A stretch of 64,000 bases of DNA from Nymphalis io (GCF_905147045.1 NC_065902.1:1371377-1435376); one strand, 5' to 3'; numbered from the stretch's first letter, positions 42,951-57,038 are shown. Numbers and translations are program-made. Notes: generated from the letters alone by a model not told the origin.

Positions 42951-43200
42951 AAGCCGGCAATGGCCCAGTTGTTATACCACGTGAATCTTAAGCGATTATC
43001 GCGAGTTCAAACTCAGCCAAGCACCACTGAATATTCACGTGCCTAATTTGTTTTAATAATTCTTCTCGTGCTCGGCGATGAAAGAAAACGTGAGAAAACA
43101 TCCAAGTCATTAATTTCACTGTAGCTCCATAACCTTCTCCTCTTAGCTATGGAAGCCAAGGGTTCCATAGCTATGGGAAATTAATAGGCGCTTGAAGTTA
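42951..43200 (+). repeat. family B tRNA-derived SINE, diverged
   Basis: Head AAGCCGGCAATGGCCCAGTT, B-box remnant GAGTTCAAACTCAG, body CGTGCTCGGCGATGAAAGAA. The tail is scrambled by the inverted repeat at 43144-43173. Confidence 0.7.
43144..43173. repeat. 11-bp perfect inverted repeat in SINE tail
   Basis: TAGCTATGGAA (43144-43154) and TTCCATAGCTA (43163-43173) are exact reverse complements around an 8-base loop. Confidence 0.95.
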
Positions 43201-45627
43201 TTCTGGGAAAAAAAAACTTATGGTATTCCGTTATACTAAGCCGCTACTAGTAAATAAATGCGTAAATGTGTTGTATGGTATTATCTTTTTTTAGCGTATC
43301 GTATCGACATGATTTTAATTAATGAAGTACAGCTTTATTCTTTAACTTGATTTTTAGTATGTCCTTTTCATATCTTTAACCATTTTTCAGTCTTCCATTT
43401 TCCACACACGTATCTCAATATAACGTACTCAATTTTATCCTTTTTATTACATGGATTAAAAATTAAACTCGTTTAAAAATTGTAACTAATTAAAGTTGTT
43501 TTTCTACAATTTAAATTATTTTACAACTTCAAACCAATTTACGTTAAGCAAAATAATAATTTTTAATCAATTAATAAATTTACATAAATCTGGAATACGT
43601 AATTAATATAAAACAAACTTTCACTGCGAAAAGTATAATTCTAAATATCAACGTGATACTTTTTTGTGATAAGTCATTAATATTAATCTAAGCTATTACA
43701 TAAAGCTATAAAAGATGTGACATAGACTCTTTTAATACTAAATATCAAAATAAATGATCGTGTCTATCGTTTCAATTTTTGAATTAAATACTTTTATCAA
43801 TATTACAGTTTAAGTTATTTAAGCAGCAGAGACCTCTTATGCTTCAGAACCGATATCTTATGGAACTAGGCGAATTCCTGAGTGAAGACGGTATCTCTGG
43901 AAACGTAACGACCTTGAGAAAAAGTACTGTAAAATTTGATACAAACGCATAACCATAATATAAATCAGCGATCGGGTTAGATGGATTAACGACTTTCAAG
44001 AAATAGCTAGTGGCAATTTAAAATAAAATCCGTAGACAGTGTTTATGCTTTCTTTGTTTTATACTTTAGCAACACCAGGATGGACATTTAATGGACATAT
44101 ATTTAAAATTGTACGTATATTTATCATATTTTAACTATATTTATGCGATGGGTTTTTTGTTAACTAAATCAACTCGTGCGTAATTCGTAGAAAGTGACTT
44201 TCGTAGTAAGAATGCCACAAACGCCATATCCAGGAGTCGTACTCGTTTATAGTTATGTAATCAACTGGTTTTGATCTTTAGCAATTCGCTAAGGTGCATT
44301 GCATGGATTCTTTCCTTAACGGTTGTAAAAATTTGAATGTTTTTTAAGGGATTTCTTGCTGCGTTATCGCGTATATAGTGTGGAATTTTTATTAGACGGT
44401 ATGTAAAAAAATACATTAACATTAGTAAATAAAATCGTAGTAAATTTGCTTTGATTTACCTAAATGCAGTGTATTTTGAACATAACAGGCGATTAAAAAA
44501 TATTAAAATAACTTTATATATAATATTATGTATAATAGTGAACGTTATATTTTTTATCAGTCGTAGTTTATAATTAATAAAATACAAATACTCTTTGTAT
44601 TGTATTTAATTAATTATAAACAATGGCTATTTATAAATAGGGTTATTTTAGAAATATTGAACGTTACGTTATATTATATTATAGCTTTAATTTAAATTTA
44701 TCTTTAAAATGAGATCTTGGAAGAGCATTATCGGATGATATATATTTTTGATTTCTAATTTAACTGCTTCACTTATTTGTTGTTTCTTACAAGTAAAGCA
44801 AATTAAATATGCTAACAAATAGGAATTACCTTGGACTTTTACTTGGACTTTATCGAGTATCAATCTTTAAATAAATATATTTTATATTATTGTTTAAACA
44901 AAGCGAATTTTTGATGGCTACTCTTTTAAATCTAAGATGATATAATATGACACAATATATTTACCTTGTATGACACTAGTCTTGTGATTTTGTTATCCTA
45001 GAGATATGGTTCAAAAAGTCGTTTATATATCTCAAGTTGGCTCTATATACAAGTTCGAAAGTAAATAATTTTCACATTTGCATCGCAATTACCTTCATGT
45101 TACGTCCGACATCTCTAATATGCGAGCTTGTCTATAATTCTACCTTCCGCGATACTTTTCTCTCGTTTTATGTAATTTCTTCCTTTAAAATATAAAATAG
45201 ATATTATAATTTTACCTATTATTTTAATATATTTATGAAGTATTTATAAAATATAAACAATGGCTATTCTATGTTAAAAAAAGTGTTTGCAACTCACAGG
45301 ACACGTGAAAACTCGTTAGATTTTTAAATTTTGAAACGTTACATATAAAAACTTTGGAATCAAATTTCATTTTGAATGCTTTATTATAGATTTTTTTTTA
45401 TTTAGAAAAACTGTCTTTTGGATTGAATAACATAATTTGTTATAAAGCCTTTCGAGCCGAAAGAATTTCATGAACATCTAACAACTAATACAATCTTAAA
45501 GACAAATATCAATAGAACGAAACCTCAAAACGGATTGGTCTGTTAATACTTATGCCACGGAAATGGATAGTTAATATTTTATTTTATTTGTAAAGTATCT
45601 GACAGTACAGATATGTACCTCAACTTG

Positions 45628-45668
45628 ACGATGCCTCCTCTCCCTGAGAAGCGGTGCTTGTCTGGATT
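45628..45668 (-). repeat. tiny family B remnant
   Basis: GATGCCTCCTCTCCCTGAGA followed by GCGGTGCTTGTC looks like the two ends of family B joined by an internal deletion. Short, so uncertain. Confidence 0.35.
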
Positions 45669-45744
45669 TAATAGCAATCATAGATAACGTAACGTACGAA
45701 CGTAATTATTAATTTTATTTTCAGTAATTATAATTAGTAGTTAA

Positions 45745-45850
45745 AGAGATCAATGGCCGCGATACATCAGACGGCGGGCACACGCGCATGCGCGGGTGCA
45801 GCGCGGATGTGCAAATCATGTTTCGACACCGCGCTCTACTTACTCTGTTT
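45745..45850. promoter_or_regulatory. CpG-richer spot with NRF1/EWG-like site
   Basis: Contrasts with AT-rich surroundings and contains CGCGCATGCGCG at 45783-45794, the palindromic core recognised by NRF-1 and its insect homologue Ewg. Could be a promoter. It lies about 8.6 kb upstream of the Cht6 signal-peptide exon, but no transcript evidence is available. Confidence 0.3.
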
Positions 45851-46503
45851 CCAATGCTGAGAAATTCTTTAAGTTACTACCGACGTGAGCGCAGGTTTAA
45901 TTATCTCATATAAAATTACGTGATAAAATATTTATAAAATGTCCTACTGAAATTGCACAGGTGTAATAAGATTTTATTTTAATATCATAATTAGAGAAAC
46001 TAATTACATACTTCAAAGATTACATAATTAATTAATTATATAAATAAAATTATTAAAATATATTTCACTAGCATTATATTATATAGATTTATTTATTTAT
46101 TTACTTTTTAAGTTTCATTTCGAATAAAATAGTTATTTTTTTTGTTTCGCAATATGCATTTCAAATCCAACACTGAGTGGGTAACTAAACATAAGTATAA
46201 ATATTATAATTATTGGATTTTTTTAATATTAAGATATTTGTAATTATTGAAATTATTTATTCATACTTTCAAGCTAATTGTTAACTTTTTATTATTGGCT
46301 GTGTAACGTGTTTCGATGTTTCGCTAACTTATATAGTGTTGTTTACAAAGCATGTTCAATGAAAAGCTGATTGCGTATAAAAATATTGTACCAGTGATTG
46401 TGAACTGGATCGTGTCATATCGGCCTTGTTGTTGAGGTCTCGTTACTTGATAATACAGGCTATTTCTCTTAGGTGACCTAGTCGATATATAACTGTATAA
46501 AAA

Positions 46504-46725
46504 CTTCGTTGGTCTAGTGGTTAACTTGTAAGGCTGCATATTCCGACTTTGTTTTAAATCTCGGGTCGATAAATAAATAGTAAGTCAGTAGCAGCTTGTA
46601 GTGTTGGAAGTTGGCAGTGTTTATTGTGCATTGAAGAGCACGTGCAAAAGGACCAAAGACTGGTCCTGCTCCAAAATTGAAAAGGTGTTGCATCGCCAAC
46701 CTCGAATGGGTTATTATGATAGGAC
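46504..46725 (+). repeat. family C tRNA-derived SINE, most complete copy
   Basis: The head TTCGTTGGTCTAGTGGTTAA contains an A-box-like sequence. TTTTAAATCTCGGGTCGATA marks a decayed B box. The body has AGTCAGTAGCAGCTTGTAGT, GTTGGAAGTTGGCAGTGTTT and AGAGCACGTGCAAAAGGACC. Other copies are at 6433-6650 and 42803-42895. Confidence 0.7.
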
Positions 46726-47281
46726 GATAATATATTTGAGCACCATTTTCTCCGTTTACTATATAATACTCCGACGAGAACGGCTGCCGTGATCGAAATC
46801 GGTCAGGAGGATATTATTGACATCAAAAATGTTGTTGCTAATTACAATTTAACATAAAATTTCACAATATGACTACTTTTTCTAACTCATGTCAACAGTA
46901 AAAACTATTGCTTTCACTGTGCCCTAGTATGAAACCTATAAATCAAAAATGTTTAAATCGAACTATAATCTTGAAAATGGTCTGGTATATCTTGTTTATA
47001 TTAAAATATTAATCTATAAATTCAGTCGGTCAAGTATTTTACACATTCGTTTTCATTAAACCGGTCCCACACCTTGCGGCTGACTTGACTCTCACTTTTG
47101 TTGATGTGTCCGCAGCGTAATAGGTACATTTGACGAAATTATTACGTATACTTTGAGCTAATGTTTAGTTAACCGACTTATTACGTATATGGAATGCAAA
47201 AAGCGAAGTTCGATTTTTAATGGAAGGAAAATATTTGATTTTTCCTTACGTTATGTGTTTTGTTAGTACACGTTAATTTGT

Positions 47282-47576
47282 TTTTTTTTTTTTATAGAAT
47301 AGGAAGGTGGACGAGCATATGGGCCACCTGATGGTAAGTGGTCACCAAACGCCCTTAAACATTGGCATTGTAAGAAATGTCAACCATCGCTTATAGCCAA
47401 TGCGCCACCAACCTTGGGAACTAAGATTTTATGTCCCTTGTGCCTGTAATTACACTGGCTCACTCACCCTTCAAACCGGAACACAACAATATCAAGTATT
47501 GCTGTTTTGCGGTAGAATATCTGATAAGTGGGTGGTACCTACCCAGACGAGCTTGCACAAAGCCCTACCACCAGTA
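47282..47576 (-). repeat. family A element, full length
   Basis: Runs from poly(T)-ATAGAATAGGAAGGTGGACG through GGTCACCAAACGCCCTTA, CTTGGGAACTAAGATTTTAT and TTGCTGTTTTGCGGTAGAAT to GCCCTACCACCAGTA. Close to the other recent copies. The open frames across it are the consensus of the repeat, not a gene. Confidence 0.9.
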
Positions 47577-48677
47577 GATTATTAGATGTTAGATCAAATG
47601 AAGAAATGGCGTCCAATTTAATGGAACATGCATCCCTATGAATTGCAAAATTTGAGTTTACATACCATGTAGGCTTATATACTTTTTTCATATAATATGA
47701 TATTGGATGGTTTATACACCCATACAAGGTACTTTATAAATTTAGTATTTATAAAAACATTGTCAATTTGTATATGATAAGATTCAAATAGTAAAACGAT
47801 ATAGACCAGCAATATGACGACTCTAATTGGTACGGACTACTTTCATCCTATTCCGTGCTCAATTTAAGAAATAGTGCGGTGGAATGAAATTGTAAAGAAT
47901 AAATTGATTTACGGAAATTAAATATATAGTTTTTTTTTTTAACTAGCGTTCATCTGTTATAGCAATGCGTAAAATATTCTGCCAATAAATTATGCCTCAG
48001 TGATTAAACGTCATTAGAGCTCTTTAAATCTCGATATTTCTATAAAATTATTTTATAGAACTATTGATAGCATTTGGGGTAAGCAAAATAAATTTATAAT
48101 TAAATAAAATAATAACAAAAATAAATGGTTCGATTTATCAGAACCTACGTCAATAAATAAGCGTTAAAAACATATTAAGCATATATATTTTATAGGCAGA
48201 TATTTCATTGTTATTCATAGTTCACTTCTCGTATTGGTAGACTAAGCCTCAACTAAAAAAGATCTAAAACAAAGTATATATTTCATTATGGCGGATTATA
48301 TTATACTCTGACCGACACTGACCTTGAATGCTTAAAGAATTCAGGCTCAAGAATTTATTATCAAATTGTCTAGTTATATGCGTATCAGGTAATTTGTCGG
48401 TCTGTGGCAAGGTCAATCACGTAACGAACAATCCGGTCAGGGGTGACGTTGGTACGTCTAGTCCATTTCATATGTAAATAATCCCAAAACTATGAAATCA
48501 GATATTAAAGTCGCATTTTGTGCACAGATTTTAAATTAATTCTAATAAAAAATCAAATTATACATATATGGTAAAATCTTAAGAAATAATAATGTTTAAG
48601 TATATAATGTTAATGTATAATTTATTTTTAGAAATGCATTATATACATATTTTACTAAATGCCTCGTCTACTTTATA

Positions 48678-48735
48678 AGTCTGCAGATCCCGAGGTCCTG
48701 GGATCAACATCTAGAGCCGGGCTACTAAAAAGAGT
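48678..48735 (+). repeat. family C head fragment
   Basis: GTCTGCAGATCCCGAGGTCC followed by TGGGATCAACATCTAGAGCC and GGGC looks like the tRNA-like 3' head region of the family C SINE. Confidence 0.45.
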
Positions 48736-49689
48736 GCATTGTGTTTTTATGAACTGCAATATCTAATATATGGCATATTTCGTCTCAAATATCATACCAT
48801 AAAAGCAAGAGAGATGTTAATTTCTGTAAAGCCTTACAACTCAACCACTTAGCCAGTGTATAGTTAACTTAAAACTCTAACGATAAGAGATTTTACACAG
48901 TTAGTTTTACTCTTAATATAAACCATTTTTTTTAATTTAAATGTGTTTTTATGAATAAAACATCGTTAGAATAACGCCGCTTAAATATTACCAAATGTAA
49001 TAAATACACAATACAATAACATACAATGCAAACAGTTACAACATATAATTTCTCAACCAATCTTTCGCACGCACTTTTGATTCTTTTAGAACAATCTTTG
49101 GTCATACAATTTTATTCTTTTTCTTGATAAAAATAGAACTTACAATTGTATTAATGTTTCATTCGTGAGTTTTAACTGTAAAGAGGTAGCTTGAAAGATG
49201 GCTTATTGCGCACACCTTATCAAATCTCTTTATTTAAATCGGAACTAATCTTTGAATTGAGTTCATAATATCCAATGAAAATTAAGTAAGCTGACAACAA
49301 ATAAAGCAATGCCAGTGTAAGAGGCTTAAAATAAGTGAACCATAACAAAATTAATTATAAAATCGGCGACATAATTTAGACGCGATATAATTTAGAGAAA
49401 ACATCGAATATTGATAATTATAAGTAAACATCTTGATAATTATAAGTTAATATAAGATACGTTATTTTTCAATAATAAAGTCTAGTGTGAACTTTCCTTT
49501 ATAGAATCATGTATAAGCTTGTTATTATATAAATGTACCCCAAGGGTAAGAGTTCACATCTCAGACTGAATCCGGCTATGACGCAAGCATTAATATCTTA
49601 AAATATGTGGAGTAGAGATTAATATTAAGATGATGATTGGAAATATAGAATTATTATGTCGCATACAGCAGAAGCCGTTTCGGCCAGCT

Positions 49690-49900
49690 TACATACCTGT
49701 AACAAAAAACATTATGATTAGAATTTGATGATTTCGGTACAATCAGAAGTTTTTAAGCCAAAAATTATAAGACACCTTATCGAGCATAAAGAATATCAAT
49801 GAATGATAATCGAGACCACCTGCGCAGGCGCAGGTTACTTAATATATTTGAATATATAGCAAGTGGCTTGACGTCATGATGACGCCAGCAGGCGTGGCTG
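49690..49900 (-). promoter_or_regulatory. candidate promoter and first-exon donor
   Basis: Contains a perfect cAMP-response-type TGACGTCA (49869-49876), an NRF1/Ewg-like TGCGCAGGCGCA (49821-49832), and, in the minus direction, a strong splice donor ACAG|GTATGTAAG at 49697/49696. The arrangement would suit a non-coding first exon of the minus-strand chitinase gene. Inference only. Confidence 0.3.
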
Positions 49901-50615
49901 AGATGAGCTTTCGTTTGATAAAAGTGCAAATTATATTTATATGCATAGTTAAGTTATTTAATGTATTTTATATTTTTTGGAGCTCAAATCTTTATTAAAT
50001 AGATTTTTTTTAAAAACAAGGACAACGAAGTGTCGCCAAATCTATTGCCCTATGGCATAGTTTCCAAAAACTGTCTTGATGACGACTTTTCGAATTTTAA
50101 GTCACGTAGAAAAAAACTATGGTGCCCAATTTGGGCTGATATTTTTTTTCCATTACGAAAATTTCATTTGCGAATCAGTTGGTACTGATCTGTACTGGCA
50201 GAATATTTTGCGCACTCCTGTTGTAATAGTAGAAAACTATAAAAAAGTAAGATATGTCATTTACGTAATAAATTTCTTAATTTGAATTTCATTCGATCGC
50301 ACTATTTCTTATAAGTTCTTATAAGTTAAGAACGAAATAGGAAGAAATTGTTCAGTACTAATTAGAATCGCCATCTTTTAATTTAAAGCAATTTTCCTAT
50401 TTAAGACATGTCTGATAACTTTCCAATTAGGAGAACTCTGGCATATCGCAATATGTGTAATGTAATACATATCATGATGCATGGTAAAATAACTCTAAAT
50501 GAATTTTAAATAGGGTTTATATAAGAAACCAGTGATGTAAGATGCTAAACGTTTTCCGATGATATTTATTATTTAAGGGAATGAGAAAAATTAAAACATT
50601 ATTAATGTAAGTAAG

Positions 50616-50913
50616 TAACAGCCTGTAAATGTCCCACTGCTGGGCTAAGGCCTCCTCTCCCTTTTTGAGGAGAAGGTTTGGAGCTTATTCCACCACGCGG
50701 CTCCAATGCGGGTTGGTGGAATACACATGTGGCAGAATTTCGATGAAATTAGACACATGCAGGTTTCCTCACGATGTTTTCCTTCACCGAAAAGCACGAG
50801 ATGAATTATAAACAGAAATTAAGCACATGAAAATTCAGAGATGCTTGCCCGGGTTTGAACCCACGTTCATCGGATAAGATTTAGACGTTCTTAGCACTGG
50901 GCTATCTCGACTT
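50616..50913 (-). repeat. family B tRNA-derived SINE, full length
   Basis: Runs from AACAGCCTGTAAATGTCCCA via TTCCACCACGCGGCTCCAAT to the head (ACTGGGCTATCTCGACTTA, plus-strand reading). Well preserved. Confidence 0.9.
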
Positions 50914-51254
50914 ATTATTATATTATACTTATTATTTTTTTTTATTAATGACATAGTCTAAATAACCATCCCCTTTTTGTAGTTATTGAGTAGATAATAC
51001 AACGTAACATCCCTTTTTTTTATTCTTTCCTATAATTGAGGAAGCACAAATGTTTTAAAAAGCTTCAACATTCAACCCATTAGAGCGAGGCGTTACTTAT
51101 ATATTTGTCTACGTAGTTGCATTCGCATACTATACTCATATTCCTAATTTGATAAGGAAAAACCTTCCCTATATCAAGCTACAAGAAATCTATATTAATT
51201 ATAAAAATCCACGAACTCTACACAGAATTGATTGTTAACAAGGCCTAAACAAAC

Positions 51255-51543
51255 TTTTTTTTTATAGAATAGGTAGGCGGACGAGCATATGGCCCACCTG
51301 ATGGTAAGTGGTCACCAACGCCCATAGACATTGGCATTGTAAGAAATATTAACCATCGCTAACATCATCAATGCACCACCAACCTTGGGAACTAAGATCT
51401 TATGTCCGTTGTGCCTGCAATTACACTACCTCACTCACCCTTCAAACCGGACACAACAATACCAAGTCCTGCTGTTTTGCTATAAAATATCTAATAAATG
51501 GGTGGTACCCAGACGAGCTTGGACAAAGCTCTACCACCAGTTA
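51255..51543 (-). repeat. family A element, full length
   Basis: Poly(T)-ATAGAATAGGTAGGCGGACG through CTTGGGAACTAAGATCTTAT to AGCTCTACCACCAGTT. A few percent diverged from the copies at 47 and 60 kb. Confidence 0.9.
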
Positions 51544-53868
51544 CTTATTTCAAAAGCAATAATTAAACTAACAAACATTATACGATAAATGTATCCGTAT
51601 ATGATACACGAGGATGTTTCGTTTTACGTTTTACGTTAAGTAACAAATAATGATATAAATAGTAATTACACCGATATTGCCAGCGCCGTTTGACATTATA
51701 AAATTCCCTTTATTTATTTGCGTCCTAAAATTACCTTTAATTCATTGCATCCGTTTCGTACTTAATACTGTAATAATTTTGACATATTTAGAATTAAACA
51801 AAGCAACAATAACAAAATATAAAAAATTTAAAAACATTTTTTTACGTTTTTGTGGATTGTTTTCGACTTTCGTGGAAAAATATGCCGTCTTATTACTTTC
51901 CCGATAAAAAAAAACTATTACTGGACGCTAGAGATTAAATATAAGCTATCAATAAAAGGTCGGGTAGATAGATAATATTTACAATAGTATTTTTTTTACT
52001 TCTGTTATGATACAGCTTATTTCATCCTCGGTAAATATTGTTTATACATGTTATTTACGCATGAACGAGATGTCAACGATACTATTAAAAGTGCATCGAT
52101 TGCAATAAATAATTAGCTAACTGACCAGCAAATAGGATCGGTGTCGCCGACTTCGGTGAACTGTCATTAAGTAACGGTCCAAAGCCATTACGAGAATACA
52201 TTAAGCGAATATAGAACCTATTTTGAAAGTTTTAGGTTACAAAACGGTGTGTATAATAAATACAAATAATGTAACCTGGTTATGCTGTACATCAACATTG
52301 TTTTGTCTACTGTCACGGTTTTTGGTGAAGATTTTTGGTGAAATGGCGTAACGAATATTATCTAGTGTCAATGAACTGATATTGATAATGCAAGTATTGG
52401 TACCGACACGTGTAGCAGGGGACACTGGGGTATAACAACTTTTAAAGATCTTTAAATTATACGGCCCTTCTTATAACCGATGTCTAATTAAACGCCGATT
52501 CTTCTCTTTCTGTCATATTTTATTTGACATTCGAAAGAAGAAAACATAGCATTGTCTAACTAATCAAAACCTAATCAACATAAATACATATACACTCGTT
52601 GAACTTTAAGTTACTCCATGCACTGATATATTAGTATACAGGTGCTTTTGAAGAAATATAAAAATACACAATGTTGTTCATGCAATAGCAAAAGTTTCAT
52701 GCGTTTTGTGTTAATCAGTTTAACATGAATTTCACTTTAACGGCAACCTGCTAAATGTCTTAATAATGCCTCTTTTATAAAAATTGTAGCTCTTAACCCA
52801 ATAGCAATAAGGACTAGGACTACATGGCCTTATGAGCAAAATATATATTTTTATATTGTTATTGTAATAAATAATAACTTAAATATGTTGAAATTAAATA
52901 AGGAAATCTGATCCCAAAGTTTATGAACCATTAAATTGTAAATAATAGTTACCGAAACGAAAAGAAGACAAATATTTTGTATTGAATTACTTAAGCCGAC
53001 TGTTGCGAAATATTTGGTTAGTTGCGAGATACTGAGTTATATAGCATGGTTGCCGATAATCTTGTTCTTTAATATTTAATAAAACTCATCTAAATTTGAT
53101 TGTGAACGGATTATATTACATTAAAAAAACTTATAAATAATGGACATCAATTATTCGTTTATAATTGCTACAATATTATGCGTTTTCGATTAACACGAAA
53201 GGGAAACCACTAGAAAATATTTTAAAAAAAGAATTTCACATTTTTTTCTCACCAAAATTTTACACTAATTTTAAAAATCTCACTTTTGACACTTCTTTGA
53301 AAAAAGTTTGTATACCCTGATTATAAGATCGACGAAGCGTAGCCACAGCAGGAAGTCGACCGTGTCATCTAATTAACTTTAAAAATAATAACATTTCTAC
53401 TGGAACAGATTTCGATTTGCCCACTGACCTATAGAACCAAACCTTTGTATCATCGAGATGGCTTTGATTTTGAAATAAAAATAAACTATATTCAAGAAAG
53501 CTCTCACAAGCGGTTTTGAATCTTTTTTTTAAGAAGATTAATTAAAAGCAAGGACATCCAACTTAGAAAATACTTATCATACTTTGTTCTATATAAACAA
53601 TTAAACTTTGTATATAATGCTATTAGCACTTGTTCAAATCTACGAACAATTTTAACTATGAATAGTTATTGCCTATACATTTTCTGATACATTGTATTAC
53701 ACAGATTATTTACAATAAAACTTCCTTAGTTATTACGTACGTAGATAAGACGTTTGGTGACTAATAGGAACAAAAAATATATTAATGCTTGTAAAATTAA
53801 AAAAATAAATAAAACTATATAAATTTATATATAAATTTCTTAATAAATGTTTGTTATTAATGTAACAA

Positions 53869-54149
53869 CAATTTTTTTTTTTATAGAATAGGAAAGCGGA
53901 CGAGCATATGGGCCACCTGATGGTAAGTGGTCACCAACGCTCTTAGACATTGGCATTGTCAACTGTCAACCATCGCTTACATATTTTACTTTACAAGATT
54001 TTATGTCTCTTGTGCCTGTAATTACACTGGCTCACTCACCCTTCAAACCGGAACACAACAATATCAAGTATTGCTGTTTTGCGGTAGAATATCTGATGAG
54101 TGGGTGGTACCTACCCAGACGAGCTTGCACAAAGCCCTACCACCAGTAA
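53869..54149 (-). repeat. family A element with small internal deletion
   Basis: Starts with poly(T)-ATAGAATAGGAAAGCGGACG and ends GCCCTACCACCAGTA. The GCGCCACCAACCTTGGGAAC block is lost between 53980 and 54000; the rest is close to the consensus. Confidence 0.9.
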
Positions 54150-54204
54150 TGACTAAGATAACATAATGCCTACACTGTTTTATGAAAATTTAATATAGGC
54201 TTAT

Positions 54205-54345
54205 AGTTTATTCTATCGCGAAACACCGATACGATGTACTGCTACGTTCCAATTTGCCGGGTAGGTGAAACAGTGTAATTACAGACACAAGGAACATAAC
54301 ATCTAAAATAACATAGTAGGTTGCGAGTTGGCATTGTTTAAAGAA
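54205..54345 (+). repeat. family A fragment, decayed, opposite orientation
   Basis: AGTGTAATTACAGACACAAG followed by GAACATAACATCT is the reverse complement of the TATGTCCCTTGTGCCTGTAATTA block. It lies 56 bases from the copy ending at 54149. Confidence 0.6.
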
Positions 54346-57038
54346 ATTACTTACAGAAATCTCAATTTGCCCGACTACCTTCTAAATACAAGGCAAAAAA
54401 TTTAAAAAATAAAGTTATTAAGAGTTTAGAAATGCTCGAAAATAATTTGATATTATATATATAACATTGATACATGTCGACTTGTATATTCGATACAGAA
54501 CAAAATTAACTTTCTCCTATTCAAATTTATTTATATAATCGTGTTACGAAATTATGTTTTTAAAATGTTTCTATAGACATATATTTAACTCCAAGATAAG
54601 CCTTGCTTCTGTATCACGACTTCTTTATATATAATGTGTATCAAATTTTATTATAAAAAATAACTCAAGAAATATGAATCAATTCTAGGTTAGTTCAACA
54701 AAAAAACGCCTCTTCAAGTTTCATTTGTGATATTTTTTGATTGTGAATAATATAAGGAATCCGTTAATAGAAATCTCGTTATATTGCTGAGTTGAGATCA
54801 AGTTCTTTTACGTAACTGGTGTCAGTAAAAACTCAAAAAGACCCTTTACCATTTGTATCACAGGCGTTTTATTCAAATGCAGCTAAAGATCCTTACGCTC
54901 CTATCGAAAATGTATACTTAAGAGCCACGCACTAAAATATTTAAATTGAAAATTGAATTATTAGTATTCTTAGCTTAGCAAAGAATAGTATATACTGATC
55001 TATATTCCACACGGTCATTTTAACGGTAGGCATCGTGGTTCTATCCCCTAATCTTACTTACATATTGTTTGTTCTAACATTTACATATTATATCTATGAT
55101 ACGGCAAAGACAGTGACATTTCGCAGCCTCATCACGGATGAATCTATTCCGCAATCAACCAGTTCTTATAATGTCAAAGTTAACACTTATAATTCATTAC
55201 ACGACCTTGTTAAAGGCCAATCTATTTACCTAATAACATTGCAAAAATAAGCCTTAACGCGCTTGTTATAAAGTTTAACTTGCGCATATTACCTTAGGAT
55301 AACTATTTTTTTAATGGGTCAAATATTTCACAATTGTTAAGTAATTTTTTGTAATGTTTTATCATTCAATAATTGATATAACATGATGTCTTAAGTAGTG
55401 GTATAACCACTAGACGGCAAAGTTAGTAAGGTTAAATGAGCTACAAATCAGTAACTACATGTCAGAAGTTTTTTGTGTTCTATATAGACCTTTAATGAGG
55501 AACTTATATAGGATGTTAAACTTGACCAAATTAGCAAACTGAACGTACTGTATTTTTTAGTTTACTAAACGCACATGCTTAACTAGTAATCATATTAAAA
55601 CGACACGTATAACCGAAATATATTCATAACAAAAGATTATGCGAATATGACGTAGCACAGTACTATTTGCGGTATAGCAACCGGTCGTAATGGCAGGGGT
55701 GAGAGGACAAGGCACGACTTTGACTTTTGCGATTAAATCAATTCTGTTAACGGATAACTCTTGTAGTTTTATAGGTGGCGTTGTTTTTGCCTATTATCAC
55801 GAAATATCTAGATTCCATACCAAGTATAGAAGCTAATAAAATCACGTTTGGTATAACTTAGCTCGTTAATCGTTTTAACTAAACAATTCAAGTAATTAAT
55901 GATGTAGTCTTTGAGGAGCGAAAGGACCAGATTATAGAGAGATGGCCCAGTAGATTAAAAATGAATGTCTTACGGGCAGAATTAATAATTAATCAAGCTT
56001 GTCAAAAATTTCTACGTATAAAAGAGTGAAATTTAACAATCATCAAATGATAGATTGAGACATATTAGATTTTTAACAGCAGTTTATATAGATTAGAGAT
56101 AAGTTCTTATATGAAACCCTATCAATAATATATAAATCGATTTTGTAGATGAGTAGAAACTTTTTAATGCGCCTTTGCTTTCAAATATATTTAAAAATAT
56201 TTTCGCAAAAACAAGGAGGTTATATGTTCGAGATATGAGATTCCGATATTATATGTTTAAGGCGTATTAATAATAAAACATTATGTTTTTTTTTAAATAA
56301 ACTGACTTCGGTGCCGACGTGATAATTTACTATAAACTACGAGAAATTTAAAATATAATGATATACATTATATCAAGTATGATTAATTATGTCACTCCAT
56401 AAATTATGACACACGCATAATATACACTAAATTATTCTAAATAAAGAACAGAGTGTCGTCATTTCTAAGAAACATTTCAATAATCCACAGATAACATTGA
56501 AAATTTGATCCGTTGATGTCTGAATGATGATGTGCATTAAACGGAGCGGAATCTGAAGAATTTACAGTGAAAGGAAATCCAGCATCAGACGACGCGACGC
56601 AACGGAAACGAACGTGAGAACACAAACCTGTAGATCTTGTGCAATATGGCATACAATATTTAGGCGCTATGAAATCCTCTATTACGTAGAGGTATTAGTA
56701 CAATTCTAAAAGATACTTACTAATAAAATTTTTAAGATAGATTTTTGACGATAAATATATTCAAATCTAATGCCCCGTATACAAAATAATATAAAATAAT
56801 AAGTATAAAGATTCGACTGCGACGTCGTCTTTGACTTTATTATTAGAATTTTATTAACATCGTGGGTATTAATATCTGTGGATATATTTTATATAATATA
56901 CGCACTTGTCGGATTAAATTCAAATTAAATGTTTTATTTATACAATAAAGAGATTAAGCAATAACTAAAATAACTATAAATAGAGGTAATAGACTAAAAT
57001 AAATATAGGCGACATTCGTAAAATGTCATATAAGTAAA

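Noticed and set aside
47400..47585. repeated open frame MRHQPWELRFYVPCACNYTG, also at 60237 and 60775
   Set aside because: The identical peptide comes from family A copies and starts at repeat sequence. It is a by-product of the repeat consensus, not a gene family.
50629..50811. open frames inside family B copies
   Set aside because: They recur only because the SINE does, and differ in length with each copy's mutations.
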